64,000 nt of DNA from Rhynchopus euleeides. Lineage: Eukaryota; Euglenozoa; Diplonemea; Diplonemida; Diplonemidae. The DNA is taken from assembly GCA_963210315.1 (NCBI GenBank), contig OY723264.1, positions 310,001 through 374,000 on the forward strand, read 5' to 3'. A program made the position numbers and the translations under genes. Positions within the stretch are counted from its first letter, which is position 1, and every line of letters starts with the position of its first letter. Positions 18,402 to 28,507 of the stretch are shown here, piece after piece. The notes below the pieces were generated by a model. The model was not told the DNA's origin and did no database searches. It was given only the letters and a program-made list of their open reading frames with translations.

Positions 18402-21400
18402 TTACTTCCCGCTTCGCGCCCGCAGCTCTTCCAGCAGGGTCGGCATGTTTTTGATGTCCTGCAGGGTCTCGTCGTCAGGCCAGAACGTCCACCGCTTCGT
18501 TTTCCTGCTGGAACCGTCAGGGTAACGCAACCACTCAGGGGTGAACATGTCCCACACCCCGTTGTGCACGTAGCGGTCGAACCGATGCAGCATGTCGAGG
18601 TTTTCCCCCACATTGTCGCGGTAGCCCAGCCACACATTGTCGATGTTGGGAACGTGCATCACACGCACACCCTTCTTAGTCGCTGCGAAGGTTGCGGCCG
18701 TCTTGGCAGTCAGCTTCTCGCGGATCACCTCCACAGACGCCTTGACCGAGGCAGGGGTCTGTGGGTTATCCATGAAGGAGTGCGTGCGCACCTGCAGGTT
18801 GTTGAGCTTGTCGAGGTACAGCCCGTCCTTCAGCAGCGTCATGGACGACGGTGTCCACGGTGTCCACTTCTGCTGATCCGGGGTGCCTGGGTAGGCCCCC
18901 AGGCTGCGAGTAATGTCCAACCCCGTCCCGAGGGTGAAGAGGGGGGGCAGGACCAGCACACGCTTCATCGCCATGGCCAGGGCGATGGCATCCCTGATCT
19001 GCGCCAGCTGCGTCTCGATGAGGGCGTAGTAGAATGTCGCAGAGGTGTCGTGCATATCGTACGGCAGGTCGCGTGGAAGCTGCTTGTAGATGGTCGTGTA
19101 GTTCGCGCTGCTGCCCTCGCCCACCCCCAGGCACGGGATGGACAGGTCGATGGTGAGGTACCCCTCGGGGGCGTCGAAGTACTCAGGCTTGTTCTGGATC
19201 AGCTGCAGCTCGTTGAAGGCGATGGCCTTAGACCGAAGACCGTTCGCATGGTAGAGATAGGGTTCTCGCTTGTTCTGGAATGGATACTCCAGCAGGTTCG
19301 ATTGGAGGAAGATGCCGTTCATGATGACCCTGACGGACAGGATCCCAGCAACCAGCCCCCCACGGTACACGCGTGCCAGGCCTTCTGGCAGCCCGTCGCG
19401 CGCGCCTTCCGGTAGAGTCCATCCCTCCGACGGGAAGTCTGTGCGATTCGGTGTCCACTTCCCGTCCCGGATCACGCAGGAGTAGAGGCGCTGGTCCCAC
19501 CACTGAGGCAGACGGTCCAGCGCGTTCAGGAAGTCGACCACGAAATCCACCACATGCGGGCGACCCCTGTGCATTGCAAAACCGATGTTTGTGTCGTGCT
19601 TAAAAGCGATCGAAGGGTCCTCCAGCAGCGCGTCCTCCCCGGAGGGGGTCGGGAACAGCCCGTCCGTGGAGGCCAGCACGTCGGCCTCGGGGTACTTCAG
19701 GATCAGTTCGAGCGGGTGCTTCATCAGCACCATGTCGGCGTCCACCTGCACCACATCGATGCCCTGCCGCATGATCTTCACTAGCTCGCGCATGCGCAGC
19801 CGCAGCTGGTAGCCCCAGAGACCGACTTTCTCGGGGACGGTCACCGATGCGACCCACGCGTTCGGCATGTACTGCGCATCCCTTCCACCCAAACCGTCGA
19901 GCTTGTCCGCCACAACATCGTAACTGGGCGGGAAGATGGCGAAGATGAAGTTTTCCAGCTTCACCTTCTCCACAGAGGCGAGGAAGTAGCGGAACCACGT
20001 CATGTCCCCGCAGCACCCGTCGTGATACGCCATGAACACGGTGTTGTTGAGCGTGCGCGACCGCAGATAGTCCCCCTCGTCGATGTAGCGGCGTGGACGC
20101 TTCTGGATGGTGTGGTCCACGACGGGGATCGCGTCGCTCTTCCTGTGGGAGTACATGGTGTAGACCCGGTGGTCCATCCAGCGAGGGTAGTCCTGCCGTT
20201 TGAGGGGACGCTGCACTGTCGCCATCCGCATCCGGAACGAAGCCCCCGCCGCTTTGTTCTCGAAGCCTTTCCACACGGCATCGACGCCCTGCACACGGAT
20301 GACATGCGCACTGCTGGATGCCAGCGTTTCCAGGGTGGAGTGCACGTACCCACCCGTCGACACATTCAACACACTGGTCTTCACGGAAGTAGGGGTGCGC
20401 GGGTTCTCAAGGAAGGACGACTCCTTCACAGGCACAATGAGCTTCAGGGCCTCAACGTTGATCAGCCAGTCGCAGTCTGCCGAGAACAGCATCGTCTCCT
20501 CCTCCCTCCCGTCCCCGTTGTACGCCCGTTTCGCCTTCAGGTAACCTCGTGTCACGGCTGGCAGTACAAACTTCGGGAGAATCAGCGTCCTCTTCAGCGC
20601 AACTGCCAACTCCACTCCTTTGCGGAACTGCCTCAGCTGCCGGGACACCACGTGCTGCCACCACTGCGACTGGGTCTCGCGCAGGTCACGGACGGGCTTC
20701 CCGTGCCTATCCACCAGGCCGTCAGCGATGCGGGTCAGGTCGATCGTGAGGAACTTCTCATCCGGGGAGGCGTAGTACTCGCTGTCATCATGCGCAAGCA
20801 TGGCCTCACGCAGCCCCAGCAGCTTGTCGGTGTGGAACGAGGGGGACGCCACCACGGGGTGCACCGAAGGGAACGTCTCCCACACCTTGGACTGCATGGC
20901 CACGCCATTGCGGTAGCGCAGCACCGACAGCACCCCCAGCGTCAAGGTGTTGTTGTGCAGCGGGTACACATTCTGCTCGTCCCCGCGTGGAACCGAGTCA
21001 ATGTAGAAGAGCGAGTGCCCTGTCTTGCTGCCCTCTTCGCCGGACACCAGCTTCCCGTCACGCAGCAGCCACGACAGCAGCAGGCCAGGTGTCTCCTTGC
21101 GCACCATCAGGCTGTTGCACCACGTCTCGATGACGCCACGCGTCACGTTCGTCGACCGGAACAGGGCAAACGAGACGTCCAGCTCTGCACCCAGCAGTGC
21201 GATGTGCGGGTCCTCCAGAGGCCCTGTCGCCCCGCCCTTCGTGGGGCGGCCCCCCCCGAACATCGTCAGCAGGTCGGTGCGCGGGTAGGACGCAATCTCG
21301 GTCAGCGGGTTTGCGTAGAACATCACCTCGGGTTCCATAGACAGCACATCGTACCCTGCCTGCAGCAGTTGCAGCATCTCGAGGTGCCGGAAGCGCTGTG

Positions 21401-21791
21401 CTCGACTCGCCTTGTCCAAGCCGGACAGATCAGGATCGGCGACGTACACCTTGTCCATCGCTTCATCTGGCAGCTGCAGCACCACAGACCTATACGACCA
21501 CACCGTGGTGGCAATGAGGTATTTGGTGATCCCGACCGCCTGCGCACTCCGTACCCAGAATGCAGGCACCTTGGCCTGTTCACCTCCTGAATGCATCGCC
21601 GTATGCACAATCACGCCTTGATGCGCCTGACGGGCCATCAGGGCCGGGGATATGACAGGGAGCTGATGCGCCTTCGGCACCTTGGACCTTGGCTGAAGGT
21701 TGCTGTTAATCATCTGGTAGAGCACGATGGCCGCGACAACCCCCATCGCAAGCATCGCCAGCCCCTTCTGCGATATCCTATCCGCACCCAT
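18402..21791 (-). CDS. Tandem-domain glycosyltransferase (GT77-like, nucleotide-diphospho-sugar transferase), 1129 aa
   Basis: This is probably a type II membrane protein of the Golgi. A short cytoplasmic N-terminus is followed by one hydrophobic anchor (about residues 10-26, MLAMGVVAAIVLYQ) and a long lumenal part with two related transferase units. The C-terminal unit has the sugar-nucleotide/metal motif VDADMVLMKHPLE (about residue 683) and downstream NIGFAMHRG, as in plant and algal GT77 enzymes (RRA/XEG113 arabinosyltransferase type). The N-terminal unit has the equivalent position as MEPEVMFYANPL (about residue 150), so its DxD is lost and it may be non-catalytic. A start at 21899 is possible but would put extra residues before the anchor. 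The sugar and acceptor are unknown. No introns are seen. Confidence 0.82.
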   Translation of the reverse strand: MGADRISQKGLAMLAMGVVAAIVLYQMINSNLQPRSKVPKAHQLPVISPALMARQAHQGVIVHTAMHSGGEQAKVPAFWVRSAQAVGITKYLIATTVWSYRSVVLQLPDEAMDKVYVADPDLSGLDKASRAQRFRHLEMLQLLQAGYDVLSMEPEVMFYANPLTEIASYPRTDLLTMFGGGRPTKGGATGPLEDPHIALLGAELDVSFALFRSTNVTRGVIETWCNSLMVRKETPGLLLSWLLRDGKLVSGEEGSKTGHSLFYIDSVPRGDEQNVYPLHNNTLTLGVLSVLRYRNGVAMQSKVWETFPSVHPVVASPSFHTDKLLGLREAMLAHDDSEYYASPDEKFLTIDLTRIADGLVDRHGKPVRDLRETQSQWWQHVVSRQLRQFRKGVELAVALKRTLILPKFVLPAVTRGYLKAKRAYNGDGREEETMLFSADCDWLINVEALKLIVPVKESSFLENPRTPTSVKTSVLNVSTGGYVHSTLETLASSSAHVIRVQGVDAVWKGFENKAAGASFRMRMATVQRPLKRQDYPRWMDHRVYTMYSHRKSDAIPVVDHTIQKRPRRYIDEGDYLRSRTLNNTVFMAYHDGCCGDMTWFRYFLASVEKVKLENFIFAIFPPSYDVVADKLDGLGGRDAQYMPNAWVASVTVPEKVGLWGYQLRLRMRELVKIMRQGIDVVQVDADMVLMKHPLELILKYPEADVLASTDGLFPTPSGEDALLEDPSIAFKHDTNIGFAMHRGRPHVVDFVVDFLNALDRLPQWWDQRLYSCVIRDGKWTPNRTDFPSEGWTLPEGARDGLPEGLARVYRGGLVAGILSVRVIMNGIFLQSNLLEYPFQNKREPYLYHANGLRSKAIAFNELQLIQNKPEYFDAPEGYLTIDLSIPCLGVGEGSSANYTTIYKQLPRDLPYDMHDTSATFYYALIETQLAQIRDAIALAMAMKRVLVLPPLFTLGTGLDITRSLGAYPGTPDQQKWTPWTPSSMTLLKDGLYLDKLNNLQVRTHSFMDNPQTPASVKASVEVIREKLTAKTAATFAATKKGVRVMHVPNIDNVWLGYRDNVGENLDMLHRFDRYVHNGVWDMFTPEWLRYPDGSSRKTKRWTFWPDDETLQDIKNMPTLLEELRARSGK

Positions 21792-22865
21792 GGTGCCGTT
21801 GCTCGCCCGACTGCTCTGTGGGAGGGTCGGTGATGGCAGGGAATGCACCGGGGATTTGTGCAGCATCATGTGTGGGGAAATACAAAAAAGGGAAACCACG
21901 CGCGGCGAATTGGTGCACTTTTGGGGCAGCTATTCCAGATCGGGTCCAGGGTTGGGAGGATGGGGTTCGGCGGGGTAGGGGAGAGAGGTGCGTCTATATC
22001 CTTTGATGCGCCACCCATCCGATGCGTGGCGCGTGTGCCACAGCAGGCTTTCCCGTTGCCGGGGGCGGGCTCATGAGGGTTATCCGGGTGCGTCTCTCAG
22101 CGTCCCTTCGGGAAGGGGAACACCAACAAACGGCACGATTTGGCGGTGTGTGCCGAAGTAATGCGAAGCAGCCCGTGGCACTTCCGAAGGTGTTACGGGC
22201 TGCCATCATAAGTAACACGATCATACACGAATGACGAGCCAAAACATAAAGAAGGAGGCGTCAGCCAGGCAGCTGCACGGCGTCCACCGCGCAACATCGT
22301 GGCATGGGGGCCTTGGCTTTGTGGCAACCCCCCCCCCCCCCGATGCTGTCTGTGTCACATCCGCATCAAACGATTGCCTTCTTTTTCTTTCCAAAAGGCT
22401 GTCGCACCCCCGTTTTCTTTCGCGATATGTGTGTGTGTGTGTGTCGTGCGCGTGGGGGAGGTGCACATCTGACTGAGACGAGAATAATTCTGAAGCGACA
22501 GATGCACTCTCAACACCGCCCCCGGTTGAAGATGAACGGCGAGGCCGAATCACAGGCAAGCGAGGTGAGCTCAGACAACGCAATACCGCCCCCCACCTCC
22601 TTCACACGCCATGGAGTGTCTAAAATACACCGGGTTCTCCACTCTAAGGTGTTCAGGGGAAGTGAGGGGGTCTGAGCTGCCCTCTTTTTTAAACAATTTG
22701 AAAGAAACGCATTGTTCGCAGCATACCCTGGTGAGCAGGGCTTTTCCTAAATCTGGGGGTCCGGGGGGCTGGTGACCGAAATCGGATACAAAAAAAACGC
22801 GCTACTGAGGCACCTATTTGGGGGGCTCAAAACTGATCGCATCGCCGCACATGACTGGCGTTATT
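21792..22865. other. Intergenic region, 5' flank of the glycosyltransferase gene
   Basis: No gene is recognised. It contains a C-tract near 22328 and a TG microsatellite at about 22427-22443. Confidence 0.5.
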
Positions 22866-23140
22866 GCATTATTTGAGCTCCGTGCGGATCATAGTGGGGT
22901 CATTTCGATGGTGTGCGTGCCAAGTTTCACCCATGAAATGTGGGTCTGGGACTTCTGAAGGGAGGATGTGACTGGGAGGCCAGAAATCAGCCCACCCACA
23001 CCACCCACCCAGCGGGACCCCACTTACAGGTTTTTCAAAACCCTGTTCCTCTGAATATTTGGGATCAGTGCGGATCGCGGTGGGGTCATTTTGGCCGTGG
23101 GGTGTCTGTTTGCACCCCTTACTCGGGGTTGCCATGTGGG
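22866..23140 (+). repeat. Outlying units of the ~190-bp satellite
   Basis: Two copies of the GTGCGGATC(A/G) and GTGGGGTCATTT core sit at about 22878 and 23070, separated by CACCCAGCGGGACC and a TTTCAAAACCC segment as in the main array. Confidence 0.7.
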
Positions 23141-23674
23141 CTCAGACCCCCGTAGACATGCAGGTCGGAGAGTGTACTGAGGTGCGGAGGAATGCACCAA
23201 TGAACACAGACACACGGCCCCTCCGGGGCCGTGTGTCTTTGCTTGGTGCATCTTCTCCCTCACAGGCAGCATCCCCCCAGCCGCTCAGCCCCTCAGCACC
23301 CTCCACTCCAGTGAATCCTCCCAAGAATTTTTTTTCCTGCAGTGCAAAAAAAACGCGCTAAACAGAGTGCAAAAAAAACGCGCCAGACAGAGGAAAAATC
23401 TGAAATTCAAAATCATGGAATCCGGACCCCGAGTTAGGAATAGCTCTGCTGGTGAGAGGAAAGGGGTTTTTTTTGGTGTCGCCAGTCACAAGCAAGCTTG
23501 ATCTGTTCCATTGACCCCCCCCCCCCTTGCATGCCCTGCAAAGCAAGGTTCGAGGGCAAATTGTTTTGATTAATTTTTGAGAAACGCAGCTTAAAATAAC
23601 GCCGAAGCTTTCCGAAGGAGAACGAACCCTTGCTGAGCAGCGAAGAACTCGAAAAAAGCCACACCCACCCCCCC

Positions 23675-23777
23675 CAGGGGTGTAAATAAGGCCGACTCCC
23701 GACTCCCGACTCGCGCCGGATTTTTTGGGATTGGGAGGGTTGCCTTGCTTCCCTTAGGGAATGTGCGGTATTAGGCA
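23675..23777 (-). mobile_element. Truncated hAT-like fragment
   Basis: It begins CAGGGGTGTAAATAAGG and matches the first 103 bp of the copy at 25002, then stops at TATTAGGCA. Only one end is present. Confidence 0.75.
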
Positions 23778-23984
23778 AATGCGACCTGTTTCCGGGTGCC
23801 CACGCGCTCCCGGCGACCGTGCACCCTGGGTGCACGGGTTTGGGCTGAATCTGGGTGACGTACGAGTAGGGCTCCCACCCTGAAAATGGGCTATCTGCAG
23901 TCACTCCAGTGACCTGACATCACCTGAAAGTGACCCAAAAGTGCAGAATCTTCGACTCGCGGAATCGCGATTGACCCCTTCCAT

Positions 23985-25001
23985 TGCACTCTTTGGGCTC
24001 TGTGCGGATCGTAGTGGGGTCACACTGTGGGTCTAGGTGCCAAGCTTCACCCATGAAATGTGGGTCTAGTTCAGGGGCTGGTCATAGGAGACTGTGACTG
24101 GGAGGCCGAGAGTCAGCCAGCCCACCCACCCAGCGGGACCCCCTCCTCGGGTGTTCCGAAACCCCCTTCTTTTGAATATTTGGAATCTGTGCGCATCGTA
24201 GTGGGGTCACTTTGTAGGTCTAGGTGACAAACTTTGTCCATGAAATGTGGCTCTGGTTCAGGGGCTGGTCATGGGTGAAGGTGACTGGGAGTAACACACC
24301 ATGCCACCCCACCCAGCCACCCACCCAGCGGGACCCCCTCCTCGGGTGTTCCAAAACCCCGTTCTTTTGAACGTTTGAAACTTTTGCGGATCGTAGTGGG
24401 GTCATTTTATAGGTCTATGTGGCAAACATCGTCCATGAAATGTGCCTCTGGTTCAGGGGCTGGTCCGAAGAGAAAGTGACTGAGGTAGCCACACGGCCGA
24501 GAGTCAGCCAGCCCACCCACCCAGCGGGACCCCCTCCGCGGGTGTTCCAAAACCCCTTTCTTTTGAACGTTTGGAATTTGTGCGGATCACAGTGGGGTCA
24601 CTTTGGTGGTGTGCGAGCCAAGTTTCACCCATGAAACACGGGTCTGGTTCAGGGGCTGGTCAGCGTGGCTGGGAGGCAGTCAGCCCACACCCACCTACCC
24701 ACCTAGTGGGACCCCCTCCTCGGGTGTTCCAAAACCCCGTTCTTTTGAACGTTTGAAATTTTTGCGGATCGTAGTGGGGTCACTTTGGTGGTCTAGGTGC
24801 CCAGCTTCACCCATGAAAAAGCGGTCTGGTTCAGGGGCTGGTTATGGGTGAAGGGTGGCTGGGTGACACACACCATGACACCCCACCCACCCAGCGGGAC
24901 CCCCTCCTCGGGTGTTCCAAAACCTCTTTCTTTTGAACGTTTGGAATTTGTGCGGATCACAGTGGGGTCACTTTGATGGTGTGTGAGCCAAGCCCCCCCC
25001 C
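23985..25001 (+). repeat. Tandem ~190-bp satellite, at least five units
   Basis: Each unit has TGCGGATCGTAGTGGGGTCA, a CACCCATGAAA string, TCAGGGGCTGGT, CACCCAGCGGGACCCCCTC and a TTCTTTTGAACGTTTG stretch. Core starts fall near 24002, 24190, 24385, 24580, 24763 and 24950, a spacing of 183-195 bp. Units have diverged by substitutions and small gaps. A related unit is inside the hAT elements at 16361 and 25002, and a degraded inverted one is near 43145-43260. Confidence 0.85.
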
Positions 25002-26115
25002 CAGGGGTGTAAATAAGGCCGACTCCCGACTCCCGACTCGCGCCGGATTTTTTGAGATTGGGAGGGTTGCCTTGCTTCCCTTAGGGAATGTGCGGTATTA
25101 GGCACCCCATGGCCAAAATGACCCCACTGCGATCCGCACAGACTCCAAATATTCAAAAGAAAGGGTTTTTGGAACACCCGAGGAGGGGGGGTCCCGATGG
25201 GTGGGTGGGGGTGTAGGGGTCCCGCTGGGTGGGACATGGTGTGTGCCTCCCAGTCATCTTCTTCATTACCGGTCTCTGAACTGGGGTGAGTTCATTGCCA
25301 AACCACTGCTGTGAATACGGCGCCCCTTTCCCGCCCCTTTTGCCAGATCCTGGCAGCTCCCAAGAAGAGTTGTGTTCCGCCCCCATCAGGTGGTTGAGCA
25401 TACCACAGCGCACACGTGCACAACCACACACACTCCACACAGATGCGTCACACATGTGACGCAACTGTTGCGACACAAAACATGCCTCAGGTAGAGGCAG
25501 TAGTGTTTGACTCACAGCCAACATAGCTCTCAGTGGGGCCGTGGATGGTGTGGATGCATCCATGCATGCATCCACGGCATCCAGGGATGCCCGAAAATGT
25601 CAAAAAATGGATTTTTGATTTGGCATACAGGCATTCATCCACTGCAGGCAGGCCTGCATGCAGGGCTTCGGAGCTCCAGGCTGTGTGTGGATGCATCCAC
25701 AAAATTTGTGGATGCATGCGCTGCATGCACGGGAAATACTGAGAGCTATGCAGCCAAATACTGCTGCCGTGAGTGAGGTGCTCGCAGCGTGTGGGGCGCT
25801 GCGGGCGAAGTGGGGGGTTGGCTGGGACAGCCAACATGGCGCTGTGCGTCGCGTGCTTCTTCGCGGACCACCTCGCACGCGGGAAGACCCCGCAAGCGCC
25901 GAGTCAGTCCGCCCTGACCGAATGGTGGGCGACTGCTGGAGGGTCCATGGGACTCTCCACGGCAGAGGTGGCCGTACTACAGGATGCGTGCAGGATTGAG
26001 TAGGGTTTGAGACCGCCCGTCCCCCCCAGCCCCCCACCCCAGGTACCTTAGGTGACTGTAAATAACCGACTCCCGACTCCCGACTCCTGACCCCCAAACC
26101 TTATTTACAGCCCTG
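25002..26115 (-). mobile_element. hAT-like non-autonomous element, inverted copy
   Basis: Reading in reverse it matches 16361-17458 over its whole length with a few small gaps (1114 bp). The left TIR is CAGGGGTGTAAATAAGG and the right end is complementary to CAGGGCTGTAAATAAGG. The flanks are C-rich: 24994-25001 and 26116-26123 agree at 7 of 8 bases, compatible with a target duplication blurred in homopolymer. Confidence 0.85.
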
Positions 26116-26975
26116 ACCCCCCCCTCCCCCCTGAAACCCCCCCCCCCCAACAGGGCTATTTAGGTGCCATACACACAGGCAGCAGTGCCCAACCCTGTGA
26201 CGCAGAGCAGAGGGAAGACAAGGCCCTCAGCAACACAATACAGGCTAGATTATGGCGACCCCCACCCACCCACCCCCCTGCCCGCAAACACCCGAGAGGG
26301 GGGCAACCCTTTTCCGCCCACCTTTTGGGCTTATCTATGGCACCATCCCCGCGCGTGCCGAGCGCCTGTTGCCGGTAAAATACAATCTAAGAGAACACAT
26401 CCCGTGGGGGAGCAGCTGGCCCCTTTTGCCGCATGCAACCTCCTGCAGCTGGCCCAAGCCGGGCAATGTCAGATAAACCTCGGGGGGCGGCGGGAGAGCC
26501 CGGGCAAAGCCGGCATCACCCTGGCACAGATTGTGCGCAGAAAGGGCGTTGGCAATGTTGGATCCGCGAGCCGGGGGGCATCGAGCAGAAGAGTCCGCGA
26601 AAGACCGATGCGCGAGAAACCTGGCACGCAATACAGCAGAAGGGTGGCCTGCCACCCCCCCCGCCCGCCCCCGAATACCCACCTCCCTTTTTGGCTAAAT
26701 CTGCGTCCGCAGCTGTTCTGCCAGTGCAGACACACCCGGCTGATCGATGGACAAAAACCGGTTCTGGAATATGTCCTTGCATTCGAACCCTGTTGAGTGG
26801 AGTGGAGTGTGGGTGCTGGTGTGTGTGATGGACCTCCCCACCCCCGCGATCCCCACGCCTGCCGGGCGGGAGAGCCCGCCGTGGGAACATCAAGCTCGCT
26901 TCGACCCACCCCCTCTAGTGTTGTAACTCGGGTTTAAACCGGGGTTTCACTCGGTTTGTTGGTGGGGGGGGGGGG
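26116..26975. other. Unassigned region between two transposons
   Basis: Mixed sequence without a recognised coding frame. It ends in a G-tract (26964-26975) that forms the left flank of the next element. Confidence 0.5.
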
Positions 26976-26977
26976 TA

Positions 26978-28505
26978 GGCAAAATCTTAAGGGGTAAAAA
27001 TAACGGCATTTTTCACCTAGGCGAGGAACACGCACAAAATGGCTGTAAACCTGAAACCCCGGCCCCTGGGAGTATTTGGGGGCGGTCTGGGTGGTTTTTG
27101 GGGGTATTTGGCCACTTCTGAGCCAATCCGTGACCATGCTCAAAAAAATGTAGTGGTTTGGTTCCGGCCCCCTCATTTGAACACCCCTCCCGACCCCGTC
27201 CCGCCCTACTTGCTCGCAACATTCCGCCTTTTCGTTTCCTGAGTGGGCACTGCTGCCTTCGGTTCAAATTGGGAGTGCAGGAACGTGACAAGCTTGGGAA
27301 GGAGTGCCTTCTCAGTAGTTTCTCCGATGTTGTGTTCTGCTGCAAGCGCGCACGCTTCTGCAGCAGGCATTCAATCTGGCTTCGTTCGGAATTCGGCCTC
27401 TTCCAAATCCCTGTGGACATCCTTCGCTGCAGAGGCAGATGGAGTGGCCTTCTTCCTGAACATGCCTGAACTGTAAGTTCAATTCTTCAGCAGAATGGGT
27501 CACTGGCACACCGGTGAGTGCCTTGTTGTGCTTGAACTGTACGATCTGTGCTGCGCGGTGACTATAGATCAGGGGGGTGTGCAGTGGTGCTCGCTGCCTA
27601 CCTGCTGGCCCTGCGCCGCCGCCCCGCCGCATCCGCGGGAAGCGCCTGCTGGAGCTGGGTTGCGGGGTGGGAATACCGAGCCTGGTCGCCCTTGTGGGGT
27701 GCGGCGCTGCAAAGGCCGTCCTCACGGACACAGCTGCGCAGGTGCAGTGGCAGCAGGCCGTGTCACACAACCTGCATGCCAATCACGCGGGGAGGGTGTG
27801 ATCGGGCTGCTGGCGTGGGGCATGCCAGACATCACCAACATACAACACACACACGGCCCGTTCGACCTGATCCTTGCTGCGGACTGCATGTTCGATGCCG
27901 CCGTGTGTGGCCCGTTCTGCTGCACCCTCGTACAGCTGCTGCCATTTGGTACGACAGGGTCCCACGTGATGACTCACAGAAACCATTAGTCGCGGGGACT
28001 GCGACAGCTTCGCCGTGGCCGCACACCTCATCCTTGTCCAGAAGTGGACCAGGATGACCCCTATGCATTCGACGGAGGGCACGTCAGAAAGCCCCCCCGA
28101 GTGACGCCCTTGCATGCGCGGACACATCCCGGTCTTTGTTGATAATAATATCGGGCAAAACCTGACAGAACACCCACTGAAACGTCGCCTTTTTGGCTCG
28201 ATAGTGCTCAGATGCCTCATCAGAGGCGGCAGAACGTGGTACACGACGGGGGATGTTGATGCCGCAGGTGACAGGGTGCTCGGGAGACTCAGCCGGGGAG
28301 GGGTTCGGTACCAAACCACTACAAAATTTTCAGCATTGCATTTCAGCCCCGTTCCGGGCCACCAAAGTGGGTGTCTCACACCCAGGGACGGTTTCTGGGG
28401 TGGTCTGGCCACTTTTTCAGCATTTTTGGGGTGTTTCTGGCCGAAAGTTGCCTATGTCGAAAAATGTCGTTATTTTGACGTTTTTTGGTACCTTAAGACG
28501 GCCCC
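26978..28505. mobile_element. TA-flanked TIR element carrying a methyltransferase gene fragment
   Basis: TA lies on both sides (26976-26977 and 28506-28507). The imperfect TIRs share TCTTAAGG, AAAATAACG and CATTTTTC in the same order from each end. The 1528-bp interior holds the broken methyltransferase at 27560-27990. No transposase is seen. The right TA is immediately followed by GGCATAGTGCCCC, which looks like the tip of another element of the same general kind. Confidence 0.65.
27560..27990 (+). pseudogene. Methyltransferase (Methyltransf_16 / METTL21-23-like) fragment with two frameshifts
   Basis: Three pieces appear in the right order but in three frames. The first is a GCAVVLAAYL block (about 27568-27600). 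The second is the SAM-binding segment GKRLLELGCGVGIP to VLTDTAAQ (about 27636-27790). The third is LLAWG followed by FDLILAADCMFDAA (about 27795-27900). Together they follow the usual order of seven-beta-strand protein methyltransferases of the METTL21 group. Frame changes near 27620 and 27790, no clear start, and its location inside a TIR element point to a captured, decayed gene fragment. Confidence 0.7.
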
Positions 28506-28507
28506 TA

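Noticed and set aside
20022..21590. Plus-strand open frame of over 500 codons
   Set aside because: Antisense shadow of the glycosyltransferase gene; composition is His/Leu/Arg/Val-rich as expected for reversed GC-rich codons.
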